Shown here: positions 29,352 through 39,748 of the stretch, in pieces
Position numbering within the stretch: the first letter of the stretch is position 1
How the letters are laid out: every line of letters begins with the position of its first letter
Assembly (NCBI GenBank): GCA_017465405.1
Contig: JAFTWG010000015.1
Location: 1 to 64,000 of the forward strand
Source: Alphaproteobacteria bacterium
Lineage (GTDB): Bacteria; Pseudomonadota; Alphaproteobacteria; RF32; CAG-239
Reading direction: 5' to 3'
DNA: 64,000 nucleotides
Translations under genes and position numbers: made by a program
Notes under the pieces: model-generated
The model's input: the letters and a program-made list of their open reading frames with translations, nothing else
The model's database searches: none
Told to the model about the DNA's origin: nothing

Positions 29352-30145
29352 ATAAAAAACTGATTAAAATATTGTTGGTTTTAATTTTGATGGGAATATT
29401 ATCGTTCCTTGCATTTTTATATGTTCCTAAATCATATAAAAACACTCTAAAATTGCCGGAAGCAATATTATCGGCAAATGAATTGTTTTATAATAACAGT
29501 TTAAGCTTAAGCAAAAAAGAAGGTGTATGGGTAAGTACTGCTGATGACAATTATCCCGTTGACAATGATTTGGTCGAAGTATTACTAAAAGAACTTTATC
29601 AAGCATCAATAAATGCAAAAAAATACAATGAAGATGTTTGGGGTAATGATGAAATTACAATCAAAACACCTACAAATGATGAAATAAAACTCTATTTCGA
29701 TGAAATATCCGGTCAAACTCAAGAAATTTTAGCTGTTATTAATGATAACAAATATTTATTAAACGGACAATTTGCCATTCCATCTCAACCTTTTGAATGG
29801 TTTTTGCAACCGCTTTTACCTTTTGAAAATGAAAATATAAGTGAAATATATGGAATTGATCCATCAAAATTTTCTTTTTCGGATATAGTTTTTTATCAAG
29901 CCTCAAAAAATAATGACTTTATTGAGTGGGACAATAAAGAGATAAAAGTTATTACGAATGATGGAATTGTTTTGACCTTTACTATATATGCTATGGGGCA
30001 CAGCTATTGGATGGGAGTTGATATTACAACAACCGTAATGCCGACAATAGCAGCTGATGAATTTATAAAAAACAACAATTTTTTGTATAAAGATTGGTTC
30101 TTTGAACTCCCTCAGCCGATAGGAAGTAAGTTATTCGGCAATTAA
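29348..30145 (+). CDS. DUF4340-type membrane-anchored protein
   Basis: The 265-residue protein has one N-terminal transmembrane helix (about 8-28) and a beta-rich extracytoplasmic domain. Its place as last gene of a GldA/F/G operon, overlapping GldG by ATGA, is the usual position of DUF4340 proteins. The molecular role of this family is unknown. A hairpin terminator follows directly. Confidence 0.8.
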   Translation: MNKKLIKILLVLILMGILSFLAFLYVPKSYKNTLKLPEAILSANELFYNNSLSLSKKEGVWVSTADDNYPVDNDLVEVLLKELYQASINAKKYNEDVWGNDEITIKTPTNDEIKLYFDEISGQTQEILAVINDNKYLLNGQFAIPSQPFEWFLQPLLPFENENISEIYGIDPSKFSFSDIVFYQASKNNDFIEWDNKEIKVITNDGIVLTFTIYAMGHSYWMGVDITTTVMPTIAADEFIKNNNFLYKDWFFELPQPIGSKLFGN

Positions 30146-30172
30146 AAAAGCGAGGAGAATTCCTCGCTTTTT
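30144..30172 (+). terminator. Terminator of the ABC operon
   Basis: AAAAAGCGAGGA and TCCTCGCTTTTT pair around a GAAT loop, overlapping the last base pairs of the DUF4340 stop codon. Confidence 0.88.
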
Positions 30173-30269
30173 AAACTGCTACAATCTATATATATTCTAT
30201 ACTGCCATAACGAAAAAAACTTTCTTGTAATAACGAAAGAAACAGAATATTGCTTACAGTTTTTCGGAA

Positions 30270-31415
30270 TTATTTTTCCAAAAATTCAATATTTTTTGTT
30301 TTAGGATTATAATGAATAGAAAGAGCCCCGTCTCGCAATTTTAAGGCTTTTTGGCCAAAAATTTCTTTACGCCATCCACACAATACGGCACAATCCTTAT
30401 CCTTGTATGCTCCCATTTTTTGCAAATCGGTGTCAGATGCTATTACACGAGCAACAACCCCCTCTTCTTGGCTGACAATTTTAAGCAACATTTTGAACAT
30501 TTCTACCAATGAAGGAATACTGTTATAGACATCGTTTTTCTTCTGTTTGCTGATTTTATTATCAACTTTCACATTTGCTAAAACTTCCAGCATTTCATCA
30601 GCTAATTTTCCGTTAGCAACATCTTTGCGCATTCCTCTGATTTTCTCTAGATCTTCTCTAGTTTTAGGATTAGCGGTAGCTATCATTGTCAAAACATCAT
30701 CTTTAATAATGCTTTGTCTGGGAACGTTTTTATCTTGAGCTCTCTTTTCTCTCCAAGCTGCCAAATCTCGCAAATTTGACAACACCTTGCTGTTATGTGA
30801 ACGAAATTTTATGCGTTCCCAAGCTTCTAACGGTTCCACAATATAGTTTTTTTCGCTTGAGGCAATATCCAGTTCTTCTTTAATCCAATCTGTTCTTCCC
30901 TTTTCCTCAAGTTGACGTTTAAGATATTCATATATATTGATAAGATGTGTAACATCACCGCAAGCATATTCAAGTTGGTGTTCATTTAAAGGACGCAGTT
31001 GCCAATTCGACAAACAGTCAGTTTTATCAAGTTCAATATTCAATACTGCTTTTACAAGTCGCTCGTATCCTATACTTTCACCAAAACCGCACACCATAGC
31101 CGCAATTTGAGTATCAAACAGAGGTTGCGGAACTTTTCCTGAAAGCTGATATAAAATTTCAACGTCTTGTCGGCAAGAATGAAAAACTTTTACCACTTTA
31201 TCATTTTGCATCAAATCAAAAAATGAGCTTAAATCAATATCCGGTGCCAACGGATCAATAATTGCAGCTTCGTCTTTGCTCGCAACTTGTATTAGGCACA
31301 ACAAGGGATAATATGTTTTTTCGCGTATGAACTCTAAATCAACTGCCAAAAAATCATATTTCGACAAGCGAGCGCATAAGTTTTTCAATTCATCAGTATT
31401 GTATATTAATTGCAT
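30270..31415 (-). CDS. rnd: Ribonuclease D
   Basis: RNase D is a 3'-5' exoribonuclease that trims tRNA and other stable RNA precursors. The 381-residue protein has the DEDD exonuclease residues (VDLEF, HSCRQDVE, YACGDVTHL) and a C-terminal HRDC domain. The ATG at 31415 is preceded by GAGGAA; an in-frame TTG at 31439 is rejected. It is divergent from aspS, an arrangement often seen in alphaproteobacteria. Confidence 0.95.
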   Translation of the reverse strand: MQLIYNTDELKNLCARLSKYDFLAVDLEFIREKTYYPLLCLIQVASKDEAAIIDPLAPDIDLSSFFDLMQNDKVVKVFHSCRQDVEILYQLSGKVPQPLFDTQIAAMVCGFGESIGYERLVKAVLNIELDKTDCLSNWQLRPLNEHQLEYACGDVTHLINIYEYLKRQLEEKGRTDWIKEELDIASSEKNYIVEPLEAWERIKFRSHNSKVLSNLRDLAAWREKRAQDKNVPRQSIIKDDVLTMIATANPKTREDLEKIRGMRKDVANGKLADEMLEVLANVKVDNKISKQKKNDVYNSIPSLVEMFKMLLKIVSQEEGVVARVIASDTDLQKMGAYKDKDCAVLCGWRKEIFGQKALKLRDGALSIHYNPKTKNIEFLEK

Positions 31416-31496
31416 TACAAGTTCCTCATTTCGGCACAATTTTTACACAAACATACTTAATATTGTTTTAAAATGTAAAGTTTTTTGTTTTTGATA

Positions 31497-31524
31497 TTGA
31501 TTTTCATTTATTTTAGCTTAATAA
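31497..31524 (+). promoter_or_regulatory. Probable aspS promoter
   Basis: TTGATT (31497-31502) and TAATAA (31519-31524) with a 16-base spacer lie about 40 bases upstream of the aspS ATG. Confidence 0.45.
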
Positions 31525-31564
31525 TACTTCTCCGTTAATAAACTTAAACAATAGGAAAATAAAA

Positions 31565-33334
31565 ATGAATCAATATCGTAATTTTACATGCGGACAGCTC
31601 AGAGCGTCCGATGCCGGAAAAAGAGTTAAACTTGCCGGTTGGATACATCGCAAACGTAATCTCGGAAACTTATGTTTCGTCGATTTGCGAGATCATTACG
31701 GTATTACACAATGCGTTTTTGATAGTGCTTCACCTTTGTTTGAACAAATACAAGAATTGAGAGTAGAATCGGTTATAGGAATCGATGGTGAAGCGGTTAT
31801 CAGAGAAAGTATTAATAAAAATATTCCGACCGGAGAAATTGAAATTAAGGTTGACGGCTTAGTTGTTTATTCTAAAGCAGAGATGTTGCCATTCCAAATT
31901 GCTATTGAAGATGACGCTCCGGAAGAGTTGCGTCTTAAATATCGTTTTTTGGATTTACGTAAGGACAGAATACATAAAAATATTTTGCTTCGTTCTGCCG
32001 TAATTCAACGCACAAGAGAATTGATGAGAGAACAAGGTTTCACCGAATATCAAACTCCCATTTTGACAGCATCTTCACCGGAAGGAGCTCGTGACTTTTT
32101 GGTACCTTCTCGTATCAATCCGGGCAAATTTTATGCTCTTCCCCAAGCTCCTCAACAGTTTAAACAATTATTGATGGTTTCCGGTTTTGACAGATACTTT
32201 CAAGTAGCTCCCTGTTTTAGAGATGAAGACCCTCGTGCAGATCGTTCTCCGGGTGAATTTTATCAAATGGATATGGAGATGAGTTTTGCAACCCAAGAAG
32301 ATGTATTCAAAGTTATTGAACATACTTTAGGAACAATTTTTAATGAGTTTGCAAACGGAAGAACCGTTGACCAAGCTCCTTTTATTCGTATTCCGTTCCG
32401 TGAAGCAATGATGACATACGGCTCAGATAAGCCTGATTTACGCAACCCGTTAAAATTGCAAAATGCTACATCTTTCTTTGGAGATACAGGTTTCGGAGTA
32501 TATGATAATTTGGTTAAAGAAGGAAAAATTGTTAAAGCAATGACGGTTAAAGGAATTGCCGACAAACCCCGTTCTTTCTTTGATAAATTAGATGCTTATG
32601 CAAAAGAAGAAGGTATGGGCGGAATTGCTTATGTAGCTTTAGCTTCCGGCGGTGCAAAAGGTATTGCTCGTTTCTTTAATGAAGAAAAAATGAACGAACT
32701 TAAACAAACATTCAGTGCTGAAGATGGCGACGCCGTATTGTTTATGGTCGGCAAAGGTATGAAATTTGATAAATTTAGCGGAAGACTTCGTAACAAAGTC
32801 GGCGAGGAATTGAATTTGGTTGATAAAAACAGTTTCAAGATGTGCTGGATTGTAGATTTTCCGTTCTATGAAGAAAATGAAGAAACCGGAGCTGTTGAAT
32901 TTTCACATAATCCGTTCTCTATGCCTCAAGGAGGTATGGAAGATTTGCTTAATAAAAATCCTTTGGATATTTTGGCATATCAATACGATTTTGTTTGTAA
33001 CGGAGCAGAATTATTATCAGGTGCAGTAAGAAATCACGAACCGGAGATTATGTATAAAGCATTTGAAATTGCCGGATATGATAATTCAGTCGTAGATAAC
33101 AAATTTGGCGGTATGATTAGCGCTTTCAAATTTGGAGCTCCACCGCACGCAGGATCTGCATATGGTATTGACCGTTTGGTTATGCTGATTTTGGATGAAC
33201 CGATTATTCGTGACGTAATTTTGTTCCCGCTTAACGGAAAAGCACAAGATTTGTTAATGCAAGCTCCTAATTTTGTTACCGAACAACAATTAAACGAGTT
33301 ACATATCAAACTTGATTTAGAAGAAAAGAAATAA
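31565..33334 (+). CDS. aspS: Aspartyl-tRNA synthetase
   Basis: This class II synthetase charges tRNA-Asp. The 589-residue length and the bacterial GAD insert (about 280-410) mark the bacterial type. It has the N-terminal OB-fold anticodon domain ([23 protein letters not shown]), motif 2 ([19 protein letters not shown]) and motif 3 ([12 protein letters not shown]). A terminator follows. It is the known target of microcin-C-type aspartyl-nucleotide inhibitors, which matters for the MccF-like gene at 45236. Confidence 0.97.
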   Translation: MNQYRNFTCGQLRASDAGKRVKLAGWIHRKRNLGNLCFVDLRDHYGITQCVFDSASPLFEQIQELRVESVIGIDGEAVIRESINKNIPTGEIEIKVDGLVVYSKAEMLPFQIAIEDDAPEELRLKYRFLDLRKDRIHKNILLRSAVIQRTRELMREQGFTEYQTPILTASSPEGARDFLVPSRINPGKFYALPQAPQQFKQLLMVSGFDRYFQVAPCFRDEDPRADRSPGEFYQMDMEMSFATQEDVFKVIEHTLGTIFNEFANGRTVDQAPFIRIPFREAMMTYGSDKPDLRNPLKLQNATSFFGDTGFGVYDNLVKEGKIVKAMTVKGIADKPRSFFDKLDAYAKEEGMGGIAYVALASGGAKGIARFFNEEKMNELKQTFSAEDGDAVLFMVGKGMKFDKFSGRLRNKVGEELNLVDKNSFKMCWIVDFPFYEENEETGAVEFSHNPFSMPQGGMEDLLNKNPLDILAYQYDFVCNGAELLSGAVRNHEPEIMYKAFEIAGYDNSVVDNKFGGMISAFKFGAPPHAGSAYGIDRLVMLILDEPIIRDVILFPLNGKAQDLLMQAPNFVTEQQLNELHIKLDLEEKK

Positions 33335-33337
33335 ACT

Positions 33338-33367
33338 GAAAAAGCTCCGAAATTACGGAGCTTTTTT
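33338..33367. terminator. Bidirectional terminator after aspS
   Basis: GAAAAAGCTCCG and CGGAGCTTTTTT form the stem between aspS and the converging glycosyltransferase gene. Confidence 0.87.
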
Positions 33368-33368
33368 A

Positions 33369-34412
33369 TTATTCTAATGCTTCCTTGAGTAAACACACAT
33401 ATTCTGAATATTGTTCCTCGGTTATAATGACATTTTTAACATCATTGTGAGTATCAAACCAATCCATTATTTTTTGAGCTAATAACTTTTTTATATCAGG
33501 TGATGAAGCCCTTAAATAACAAGAAGTTTCTCGCACTACAAATGAACAAAACTGAGGTTTTAATTCTGTGAAAACATTTTCTTGTTTCAAAAAATCGTAG
33601 CACATATCTATTGCATCTATAATATGAATATTCTTTTTGCTATTTTTTGAAGTATTCATAATAGAGGAAGGATTATCCATTCGATAACAATAAAATTTTT
33701 CATTATAAATGCTAATTCTTGATGCTTTTACAATGCTTTTTACGTGAAAAATTACATCTTCATAAAGTTTTCCTATGGGGAAACACATTTCATTTTCTTT
33801 CAAAAATGATGCTCGAAATATTTTTTGCCAAACAGAGAATCTGAAAAAGACTTTATCGCAGATATCTTTATATGAAAAAATTTCATTCTGCTTTTTTTGA
33901 TAAAATTCTCTGCAAGATTTAGAATGAATATATTTACCATTTTTCAAAATATTATAATCGAAAATACAAAAATCCGCTTTAGTTTTATTCATATATTCTG
34001 TCAGCTTATCAAAAGCTCCGTTTTTAATTTTGTCGTCACTATCAATAAATATAACATATTTACCTTTGATATATTTTAAGCCGGCATTACGGGCAGCAGA
34101 TAATCCTTGATTACGCTGATTTATAATTTTGATTCTTTTATCTTTTTTTCGGTATTTTTTCAAAATTTCCAAAGAATTATCCGTAGACCCGTCATTAATA
34201 CAGATTATCTGCATACGAACAAAATTTTGATTTACAATACTATCCAAACATTCTTCTAAATATTGTGCTACATTATAAACAGGAACAATGACAGAAACAC
34301 GCGGTTTTGATATTATAGGAAATAGCCAACTATTTTTAGGTATTGATATTTTTATACCTAATATGTTTATTTTTAATCCCTTTACCGTGTATTGTTTTCG
34401 TATAATTTTCAT
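33369..34412 (-). CDS. Family 2 glycosyltransferase
   Basis: The 347-residue protein is a GT-A fold transferase (SVIVPVYNVAQYLEECLDSI, INDGSTDNS, and the nucleotide-sugar/metal motif FIDSDDK). Such enzymes extend surface polysaccharides, but acceptor and sugar are unknown. The N-terminal 38 residues before the fold are basic and hydrophobic and may associate with the membrane. It is AT-rich with no sugar-cluster neighbours. Confidence 0.92.
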   Translation of the reverse strand: MKIIRKQYTVKGLKINILGIKISIPKNSWLFPIISKPRVSVIVPVYNVAQYLEECLDSIVNQNFVRMQIICINDGSTDNSLEILKKYRKKDKRIKIINQRNQGLSAARNAGLKYIKGKYVIFIDSDDKIKNGAFDKLTEYMNKTKADFCIFDYNILKNGKYIHSKSCREFYQKKQNEIFSYKDICDKVFFRFSVWQKIFRASFLKENEMCFPIGKLYEDVIFHVKSIVKASRISIYNEKFYCYRMDNPSSIMNTSKNSKKNIHIIDAIDMCYDFLKQENVFTELKPQFCSFVVRETSCYLRASSPDIKKLLAQKIMDWFDTHNDVKNVIITEEQYSEYVCLLKEALE

Positions 34413-34448
34413 TTGTTATCTGTTTGATATATTTTGAGTTATAAATTT

Positions 34449-34474
34449 AATAAAGGAGCCGAAACTCCTTTATT
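34449..34474 (-). terminator. Terminator of the autotransporter gene
   Basis: AATAAAGGAG and CTCCTTTATT pair around CCGAAA immediately downstream of the autotransporter stop. Confidence 0.7.
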
Positions 34475-34475
34475 A

Positions 34476-36827
34476 TTATTGAAATCTATAATTAATTCCA
34501 AGCCCTGCAGAAGCATTACTATAGTCGTTTCCCGCAGTATAATTAGCATAACCATAAATGCTAAGATTATTATCTATAGCAACACGTCCTCCAAGTTCAA
34601 TCCGACCAAGGGTTTGATTGTCATATCCATCAAGTTCACTCAGCCCTGTTACCTTAACACCATTTCCAATCACAAACGATTGAATTACACTTGGCTTTAC
34701 ATAAACTTTACTATAACCAAATCCTTGATTAAACGTCTTTTCTAATTTTAATGATAATTCTCCTTCAAATACATGCATAAGATCGTATTTTGCAGTTTTC
34801 CCAAAATCATCCTTAACACTATCTATATCTGTTCCAGTATAAAAAATTCCGAAAGAAGGATCTAAAGTTAAGTTATACGCAGGCACAAAAGTATGTCCGA
34901 CTTCAAAATTAGCGCCATATTGAAATGCTTTTGCTTCTTCAGATACAGCACCATCTTCTACAGAGATATCCATACTATGTTTTCCGGCATATAAGCTTGA
35001 AAAACTCCAAAAATTATCATTATCATAGCGATAATACAATCCTGCCATAAAACTATTGTCTGTTATATCACTGGATAGTTCTGAACTATATTCTTCACCA
35101 TTACCATTGAATTCATATTCACCGCGACGATATGAAGCAAAAATACCGAGCTTATTACTAATATTGCCTTGAACATCAAAACCTAAATCTATACCGGTTA
35201 TGTCTGTTTCAAACTCTACCGGTGAAGTTACATCACTATAACTATATACAGGTGTTATCCACATATTGAGTCCTGATTGATTACGATAGTGATCTTCTCT
35301 CATTCCGTATTTTCCTTGAGCAGGAAACTTATTGGATGAAACTTTATCTTTAACATTAAGAAGCATATTTCTATGTTGTTCCATAACAACACTTGGAACA
35401 CCTATATATGCGACAACTTCCGGAGTTAAAACTCTCGTTCCTTCTCCTCCTGTATTAGGAGTTTCCGTCATATAAATAGACCAAGTACTACCTACACCAT
35501 CTCCATTTTCAACTTTTGTTTCCCACATATAAGGACTTGTAATAACTCTAGTAACCGTAAAGTTTGTTTCTGTACTTAAATCATCGTTTGGGGCTTCAAG
35601 AAACACTACGGATCTATCCGGTGAAATAATCGTTGCATCAGAAGTACTAACAACAATATTTGCATTTCCAGACACATCGCCTTCAAAAGACATTTTGGGA
35701 GAAGATAAATTACCATCTTTTGTATCAACATTCAATACTACGCTTGGATTATTGATAAGGGACAAATCTCCTGCAGTTACATTAGTATGTAAATCTAATG
35801 TGGTTCCATTTAGGCTAAAACCAGCCGCCCCAGTTATTCCATTCCCTTTCAGTACAATACTATCCTCAGCAAGTCCCGTCATAATTACATTGTATGCATT
35901 ACCGGTAATTCCTCCTTCAAACTCGATATCACCCCCATCTGCATTTATGTAAATATCAGCATTATCCATATAAATATCGTTTTTATCCAAAAGACCTGTA
36001 TCATCATAATTGATAGAATAGTGACTGTTTTCAGAAAATTTTAATCCTCCGCCTGAATTAAGAATTAACCTGCCGGATGAATATATAGCTCCTCCTTCTA
36101 ATTTTGAATTATTATAAGAAAAATCTCCTCCTGTAATTGTTAATTCAGAGGTATTATATATCGCTCCACCTTTTTCTGCTATATTGTTAGAAAAATTAGA
36201 ATCGTATATATATACTGTACCTGCATTGTGCATAAAACCACCAGTTCCTGCCCAATATTCTATTGTATCTGTATAAGAGGGATGGTTTTCTAATATATTT
36301 TTATAATCATCAAGATTATTGACCAATATATTTTCTGAAAAACTGCCATTTCTTATGGTTAGTTTTCCCTCATTATATATAGCAGCCCCCCCTAAATTTC
36401 CATCATATGTAACTTTATTATCTTTAATATTAACATGATCAATCTCCGTCATTTTTTCTTCACCACCACTATACTCATATCCTTCATCGATATAAGAATC
36501 TAGAGATTTGTTAATCAAGAAACGTTGAAAATCGGACACATTCATGTGACCAAAATATAGTGTTCCATTTTCTACAGAAAAACCTATATTTGAATTACCA
36601 TTAATGATAAAATTATTACCCTCTACTTTTCCATTTCCTCTCTTCCACGTATTTCCTTGACTAGTTGCATCAATGCTTTCTATTAAAGAAACATTCTCTC
36701 CTATTTCTACTGCATCAATCAAATCATTCCAATTTGATACATCCGCTGCATTTACATTTAATGAAAAAGCCGAAACTCCGCAAAAAAGCAGAGCACTTGA
36801 TACAGTCTTAACTACTAAAGTTTTCAT
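34476..36827 (-). CDS. Autotransporter with beta-helix passenger
   Basis: The 783-residue protein has a signal peptide (about 1-27), a passenger (about 28-490) built of right-handed beta-helix repeats with the recurrent G-G-A-I-Y element (GGAAIYNEGKLTI, GGAIYNTSELTI, GGAIYSSGRLIL), and a C-terminal beta-barrel (about 500-783) that inserts in the outer membrane. Such proteins display adhesins or enzymes; no catalytic motif or cysteine pair indicates which. The C-terminus is YRFQ, one residue beyond the usual terminal Phe. An ACGGAG site precedes the ATG. Confidence 0.92.
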   Translation of the reverse strand: MKTLVVKTVSSALLFCGVSAFSLNVNAADVSNWNDLIDAVEIGENVSLIESIDATSQGNTWKRGNGKVEGNNFIINGNSNIGFSVENGTLYFGHMNVSDFQRFLINKSLDSYIDEGYEYSGGEEKMTEIDHVNIKDNKVTYDGNLGGAAIYNEGKLTIRNGSFSENILVNNLDDYKNILENHPSYTDTIEYWAGTGGFMHNAGTVYIYDSNFSNNIAEKGGAIYNTSELTITGGDFSYNNSKLEGGAIYSSGRLILNSGGGLKFSENSHYSINYDDTGLLDKNDIYMDNADIYINADGGDIEFEGGITGNAYNVIMTGLAEDSIVLKGNGITGAAGFSLNGTTLDLHTNVTAGDLSLINNPSVVLNVDTKDGNLSSPKMSFEGDVSGNANIVVSTSDATIISPDRSVVFLEAPNDDLSTETNFTVTRVITSPYMWETKVENGDGVGSTWSIYMTETPNTGGEGTRVLTPEVVAYIGVPSVVMEQHRNMLLNVKDKVSSNKFPAQGKYGMREDHYRNQSGLNMWITPVYSYSDVTSPVEFETDITGIDLGFDVQGNISNKLGIFASYRRGEYEFNGNGEEYSSELSSDITDNSFMAGLYYRYDNDNFWSFSSLYAGKHSMDISVEDGAVSEEAKAFQYGANFEVGHTFVPAYNLTLDPSFGIFYTGTDIDSVKDDFGKTAKYDLMHVFEGELSLKLEKTFNQGFGYSKVYVKPSVIQSFVIGNGVKVTGLSELDGYDNQTLGRIELGGRVAIDNNLSIYGYANYTAGNDYSNASAGLGINYRFQ

Positions 36828-36914
36828 ATTTTAACTCCGTTTATAAAATCCCCCATTTAGATATTATACATATTTCATTTTAAAATCAACTAATAAAAAA
36901 TCTTTATATTTATA

Positions 36915-36943
36915 TTGACATTTTTGGATAAATAACATAGAAA
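36915..36943 (+). promoter_or_regulatory. tRNA-Gln promoter
   Basis: TTGACA (36915-36920) and TAGAAA (36938-36943), 17 bases apart, place the start about 10 bases before the tRNA. Confidence 0.6.
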
Positions 36944-36959
36944 AATGCTAGTTTTATAT

Positions 36960-37033
36960 TGCTTCATCGTCTAATGGTAGGACAGCGGATTCTGACTCCG
37001 TCAATCTTGGTTCGAGTCCAGGTGAAGCAGCCA
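36960..37033 (+). tRNA. tRNA-Gln (CTG anticodon)
   Basis: A complete cloverleaf with encoded CCA. The acceptor arms TGCTTCA and TGAAGCA pair fully, the anticodon loop TTCTGAC gives CTG, and the T-arm carries GGTTCGAGTCC. The U1-A72 pair is typical of tRNA-Gln. Confidence 0.95.
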
Positions 37034-37046
37034 ACGACAAAAAAAG

Positions 37047-37076
37047 AAAGGCCGCCATCTTCCGATGGTGGCCTTT
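37047..37076 (-). terminator. Terminator of pepF
   Basis: A 13-base-pair stem (AAAGGCCGCCATC with GATGGTGGCCTTT, one mismatch or wobble) closes a four-base loop. The T-tract (TTTCTTTTTTTG) follows on the minus strand, so it stops pepF transcription before the tRNA-Gln 3' end. Confidence 0.85.
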
Positions 37077-37094
37077 CGATTAAAGAGTACTCAC

Positions 37095-38906
37095 TTAGAG
37101 CAGTCCTTCACTCTTTGCTAACTTCTCAATCTCGTCGATATACTCTGTAATGACAGAAAGTCCGTTAGCCCAAAACTCGGGATCATCAGCGTCAATTCCG
37201 AACGGTTCAAGCAAGCTCTTGAAATCCTCGATACCGGTATTTGACAACATGTCAAGATACAGATCATCGAAACTTTCCTGCATCTGGAACTCATCATTCT
37301 CGTTCCAATTCTCGTAGGCCTTAATCAGGTTATTTACAACCAAACCTGCAAAGGCGTACGAATAGACGTAATATGGCATTCCGAAGATATGAGAAATTCC
37401 CATCCACATATATTCGGCATCCTCGCCAACGTCAAAGCCAAAGCAGCGAGAGTTCTCCTCTCGCCAAATCTGATTCAATCTGGCGGTCGAAAGCTCACCC
37501 TTCTTACGTTCACGATGTGTACGCTCCTCAAACTTGTAGAACGCCACCTGACGATGAATTGAGTTAATCATGTCCTGTACACGAGAAATAAGCAAAGCTA
37601 ACTTCTCACGATTGTCTTTGACACTTGCTAACTGCTGCTTAAACAACAGATTTTCAGCAAATTCAGATGCGACCTCTGCAAGAGCTGTAGGTGTAGTGTC
37701 GTTCAGAACACCGACCTGCGCCGACAACAAATGGTGTACGGCATGACCGAGCTCGTGAGCAAAAGTGTTGGCATCATCCTCATCTCCGGTAAAGTTCAGC
37801 AAAATGTACGGAACTTCACCCCGTATGCAGTACGCACCGCTGGTCTTTCCCTTGCGAGGAGGCACATCAACGATGTTACTGTTGACAATCTCCGCTGCAT
37901 AGGTTGCATACTCAAGCGAGAAAGAAGCATAAGCCTGAATCACCTTTTGTACGCACTCCGGCCAAGTAATCTTCTTGCCGGTAACCTCAACAGGATTGTA
38001 GCAACGGTCAGCATAGTTGAGCTGCTCAACCTTCATCATCTTTGCCATCATCTTGTAGAAACGCTGAGAAATAGGGATATAAGAATCCGATACTTCATTA
38101 ATCATCGCCAACAAGTCTTCCTTGCAGATGTGGTTGTGAGACAGGCTCTCTGATACCGGCTCTCGGTTACCGTAGAGTTCATCGTCAACACTCTTGTCCT
38201 TCAAAATCATGTTGTAACACATGGTCAAGACATGAGCGTTCTCTTTGTACACACGGTTCATCTCAGCCATCGCAAGGCGGCGATCCTCCGGAGACTTCGA
38301 CCTCATCTTTGCTCTGATTTCAGCCTCGTTGAGTATCTTGCCCTTGAAACGGAACTTCAAGTTGGCGCAAGTCTCGTCATACAATCGGTCCCATGATGAA
38401 GACACCAAAGACTTCTTGTTGATGATAAACGATGCACCTTCCGAAAGCGACCAATAGCCGATAAACAGGCTGCGCAACCACGAAATCCAACGCTGCAACT
38501 TCGGATGATTGAGGAACTCAATCTTCTTGTAGTCAGGCAGAGCATTGAGCTCGAAATGGATAAATCCAAGGCTCTCAAAAGCTCGAGAAACCTCTTCATT
38601 AATCTTCGACTTGAAGCGAGATGCCTCTGCATCGTTCTTGTGCGTATCCGAATAGAGGAACGCAAAATACGATAACTTACGGCTGAGTTGGATAATCGTC
38701 TCATACTTGCCCAACAAAATGCTGAGTTCATAAGGAGCCAACTCAACAATCTGATCACGATAGATTGATACACTCTTAACGAGTTTAATCATCGCCTTCT
38801 TGTCAGCCTCAATCTGAGGGTCTTCCAAATTGCTGTAGAATGCCACAGACAAATCCCAACCTGGCAACTCTTGTGCCAAATTGGCCTGATTTTTAACTTT
38901 TCCCAT
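37095..38906 (-). CDS. pepF: M3-family oligoendopeptidase F
   Basis: This zinc metallopeptidase cuts oligopeptides in the cytoplasm. The 603-residue protein is full length and has the HExxH motif in FAHELGHAVHH (about 389-399) with the downstream Glu in ALAEVASEFAENLL. The gene is markedly GC-richer than its surroundings (about 48% in a sampled line) and lacks a Shine-Dalgarno site. Upstream on the minus strand is a TTG-N20-TATGTTTA arrangement resembling Bacteroidota promoters. Lateral origin is suspected. Confidence 0.93.
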   Translation of the reverse strand: MGKVKNQANLAQELPGWDLSVAFYSNLEDPQIEADKKAMIKLVKSVSIYRDQIVELAPYELSILLGKYETIIQLSRKLSYFAFLYSDTHKNDAEASRFKSKINEEVSRAFESLGFIHFELNALPDYKKIEFLNHPKLQRWISWLRSLFIGYWSLSEGASFIINKKSLVSSSWDRLYDETCANLKFRFKGKILNEAEIRAKMRSKSPEDRRLAMAEMNRVYKENAHVLTMCYNMILKDKSVDDELYGNREPVSESLSHNHICKEDLLAMINEVSDSYIPISQRFYKMMAKMMKVEQLNYADRCYNPVEVTGKKITWPECVQKVIQAYASFSLEYATYAAEIVNSNIVDVPPRKGKTSGAYCIRGEVPYILLNFTGDEDDANTFAHELGHAVHHLLSAQVGVLNDTTPTALAEVASEFAENLLFKQQLASVKDNREKLALLISRVQDMINSIHRQVAFYKFEERTHRERKKGELSTARLNQIWREENSRCFGFDVGEDAEYMWMGISHIFGMPYYVYSYAFAGLVVNNLIKAYENWNENDEFQMQESFDDLYLDMLSNTGIEDFKSLLEPFGIDADDPEFWANGLSVITEYIDEIEKLAKSEGLL

Positions 38907-39058
38907 AATTAAATTGGTGTTAAATTATTAAAAATTGAAATAAGAATATTTTCAGTTATATATAAACATACTCTTTAAATTGAACAAAATCAACAAAAAA
39001 TATTTCTTTTTGGCTATTTTTTGTTTTTTTGGCTATCAAAAACTTAATTTGTAGTATC

Positions 39059-39589
39059 TTATCCGAAGACTTGTTCCACTAACTTTTTGTATTCTTTATA
39101 TTCTCTTGTATTTTTTATTTCTTCAAAACATTCTACAAGACCTTTATAGTACCAACCTTGCATGGTTTTATCTTTAACATTAAAACGTTCCCATAATCTG
39201 TCGCTGATTTTCTCATAATCGTTGGCCATTGAACGCATATTAGATAACTTATCGCCCATTGCGACAATCTTGATTTCTATCGGTTCATTTTTTAATGTTT
39301 GGAGAGTGTGTGATTTTCTTTCGTGCCAAGTTTTGTCTTTATCCTCACTTTCTCCGGCAACTATTCGTGCTATTTTTTCACCAAATTCCTTTTTTATGTC
39401 TTCATAAGTGACATCGGTGTCTTCAATTGTATCATGCAAAAGAGCCGCTATAACCAAATCTATATCATCAGTCATTCTGGCAACTATTGAAGCCGCTTCA
39501 AGTGGATGGAGAATAAACGGAGTGTCACACCCTTTTCTGGTTGCTCCGCAATGAGCATTAATTGCAAAATTTAAGGCTTTATTTATCAT
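39059..39589 (-). CDS. Small HD-domain hydrolase, alarmone-hydrolase (SAH/MESH1) type
   Basis: The 176-residue protein matches the hydrolase half of RelA/SpoT: AINAHCGATRKGCDTPFILHPLEAA, then the HD motif ALLHDTIEDTDV and GDKLSNMR. Stand-alone proteins of this type remove pyrophosphate from (p)ppGpp or related nucleotides. No synthetase domain is attached. It has an AGGGAGA-type site and is divergent from ackA. Confidence 0.88.
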   Translation of the reverse strand: MINKALNFAINAHCGATRKGCDTPFILHPLEAASIVARMTDDIDLVIAALLHDTIEDTDVTYEDIKKEFGEKIARIVAGESEDKDKTWHERKSHTLQTLKNEPIEIKIVAMGDKLSNMRSMANDYEKISDRLWERFNVKDKTMQGWYYKGLVECFEEIKNTREYKEYKKLVEQVFG

Positions 39590-39677
39590 AATCTCCCTCC
39601 TCTGTCGAATTGTATTGATATGTTAACAGATTGGTACAAATTAGTAAACGATATATAAATATGGCTGTGGTTTATTT

Positions 39678-39706
39678 ATGACATTTTGTTTCTTTTTTTA
39701 TAATAT
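39678..39706 (+). promoter_or_regulatory. ackA promoter
   Basis: ATGACA (39678-39683) and TAATAT (39701-39706) are 17 bases apart, about 40 bases before the ackA start. Confidence 0.5.
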
Positions 39707-39748
39707 ACTTTACAATGCCATACAGATATTAAAGTAAGGACTGTTTAC

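Noticed and set aside
34476-36827. Phage tail fibre or S-layer protein as the identity of the large secreted protein
   Set aside because: Signal peptide, beta-helix repeats and a C-terminal barrel together indicate an autotransporter.
37731-38153. A 140-residue plus-strand frame opposite pepF
   Set aside because: Antisense shadow of pepF with no start signal.
38357-38773. A 138-residue minus-strand frame inside pepF
   Set aside because: Ser/Arg-rich shadow frame of the GC-richer pepF coding sequence.
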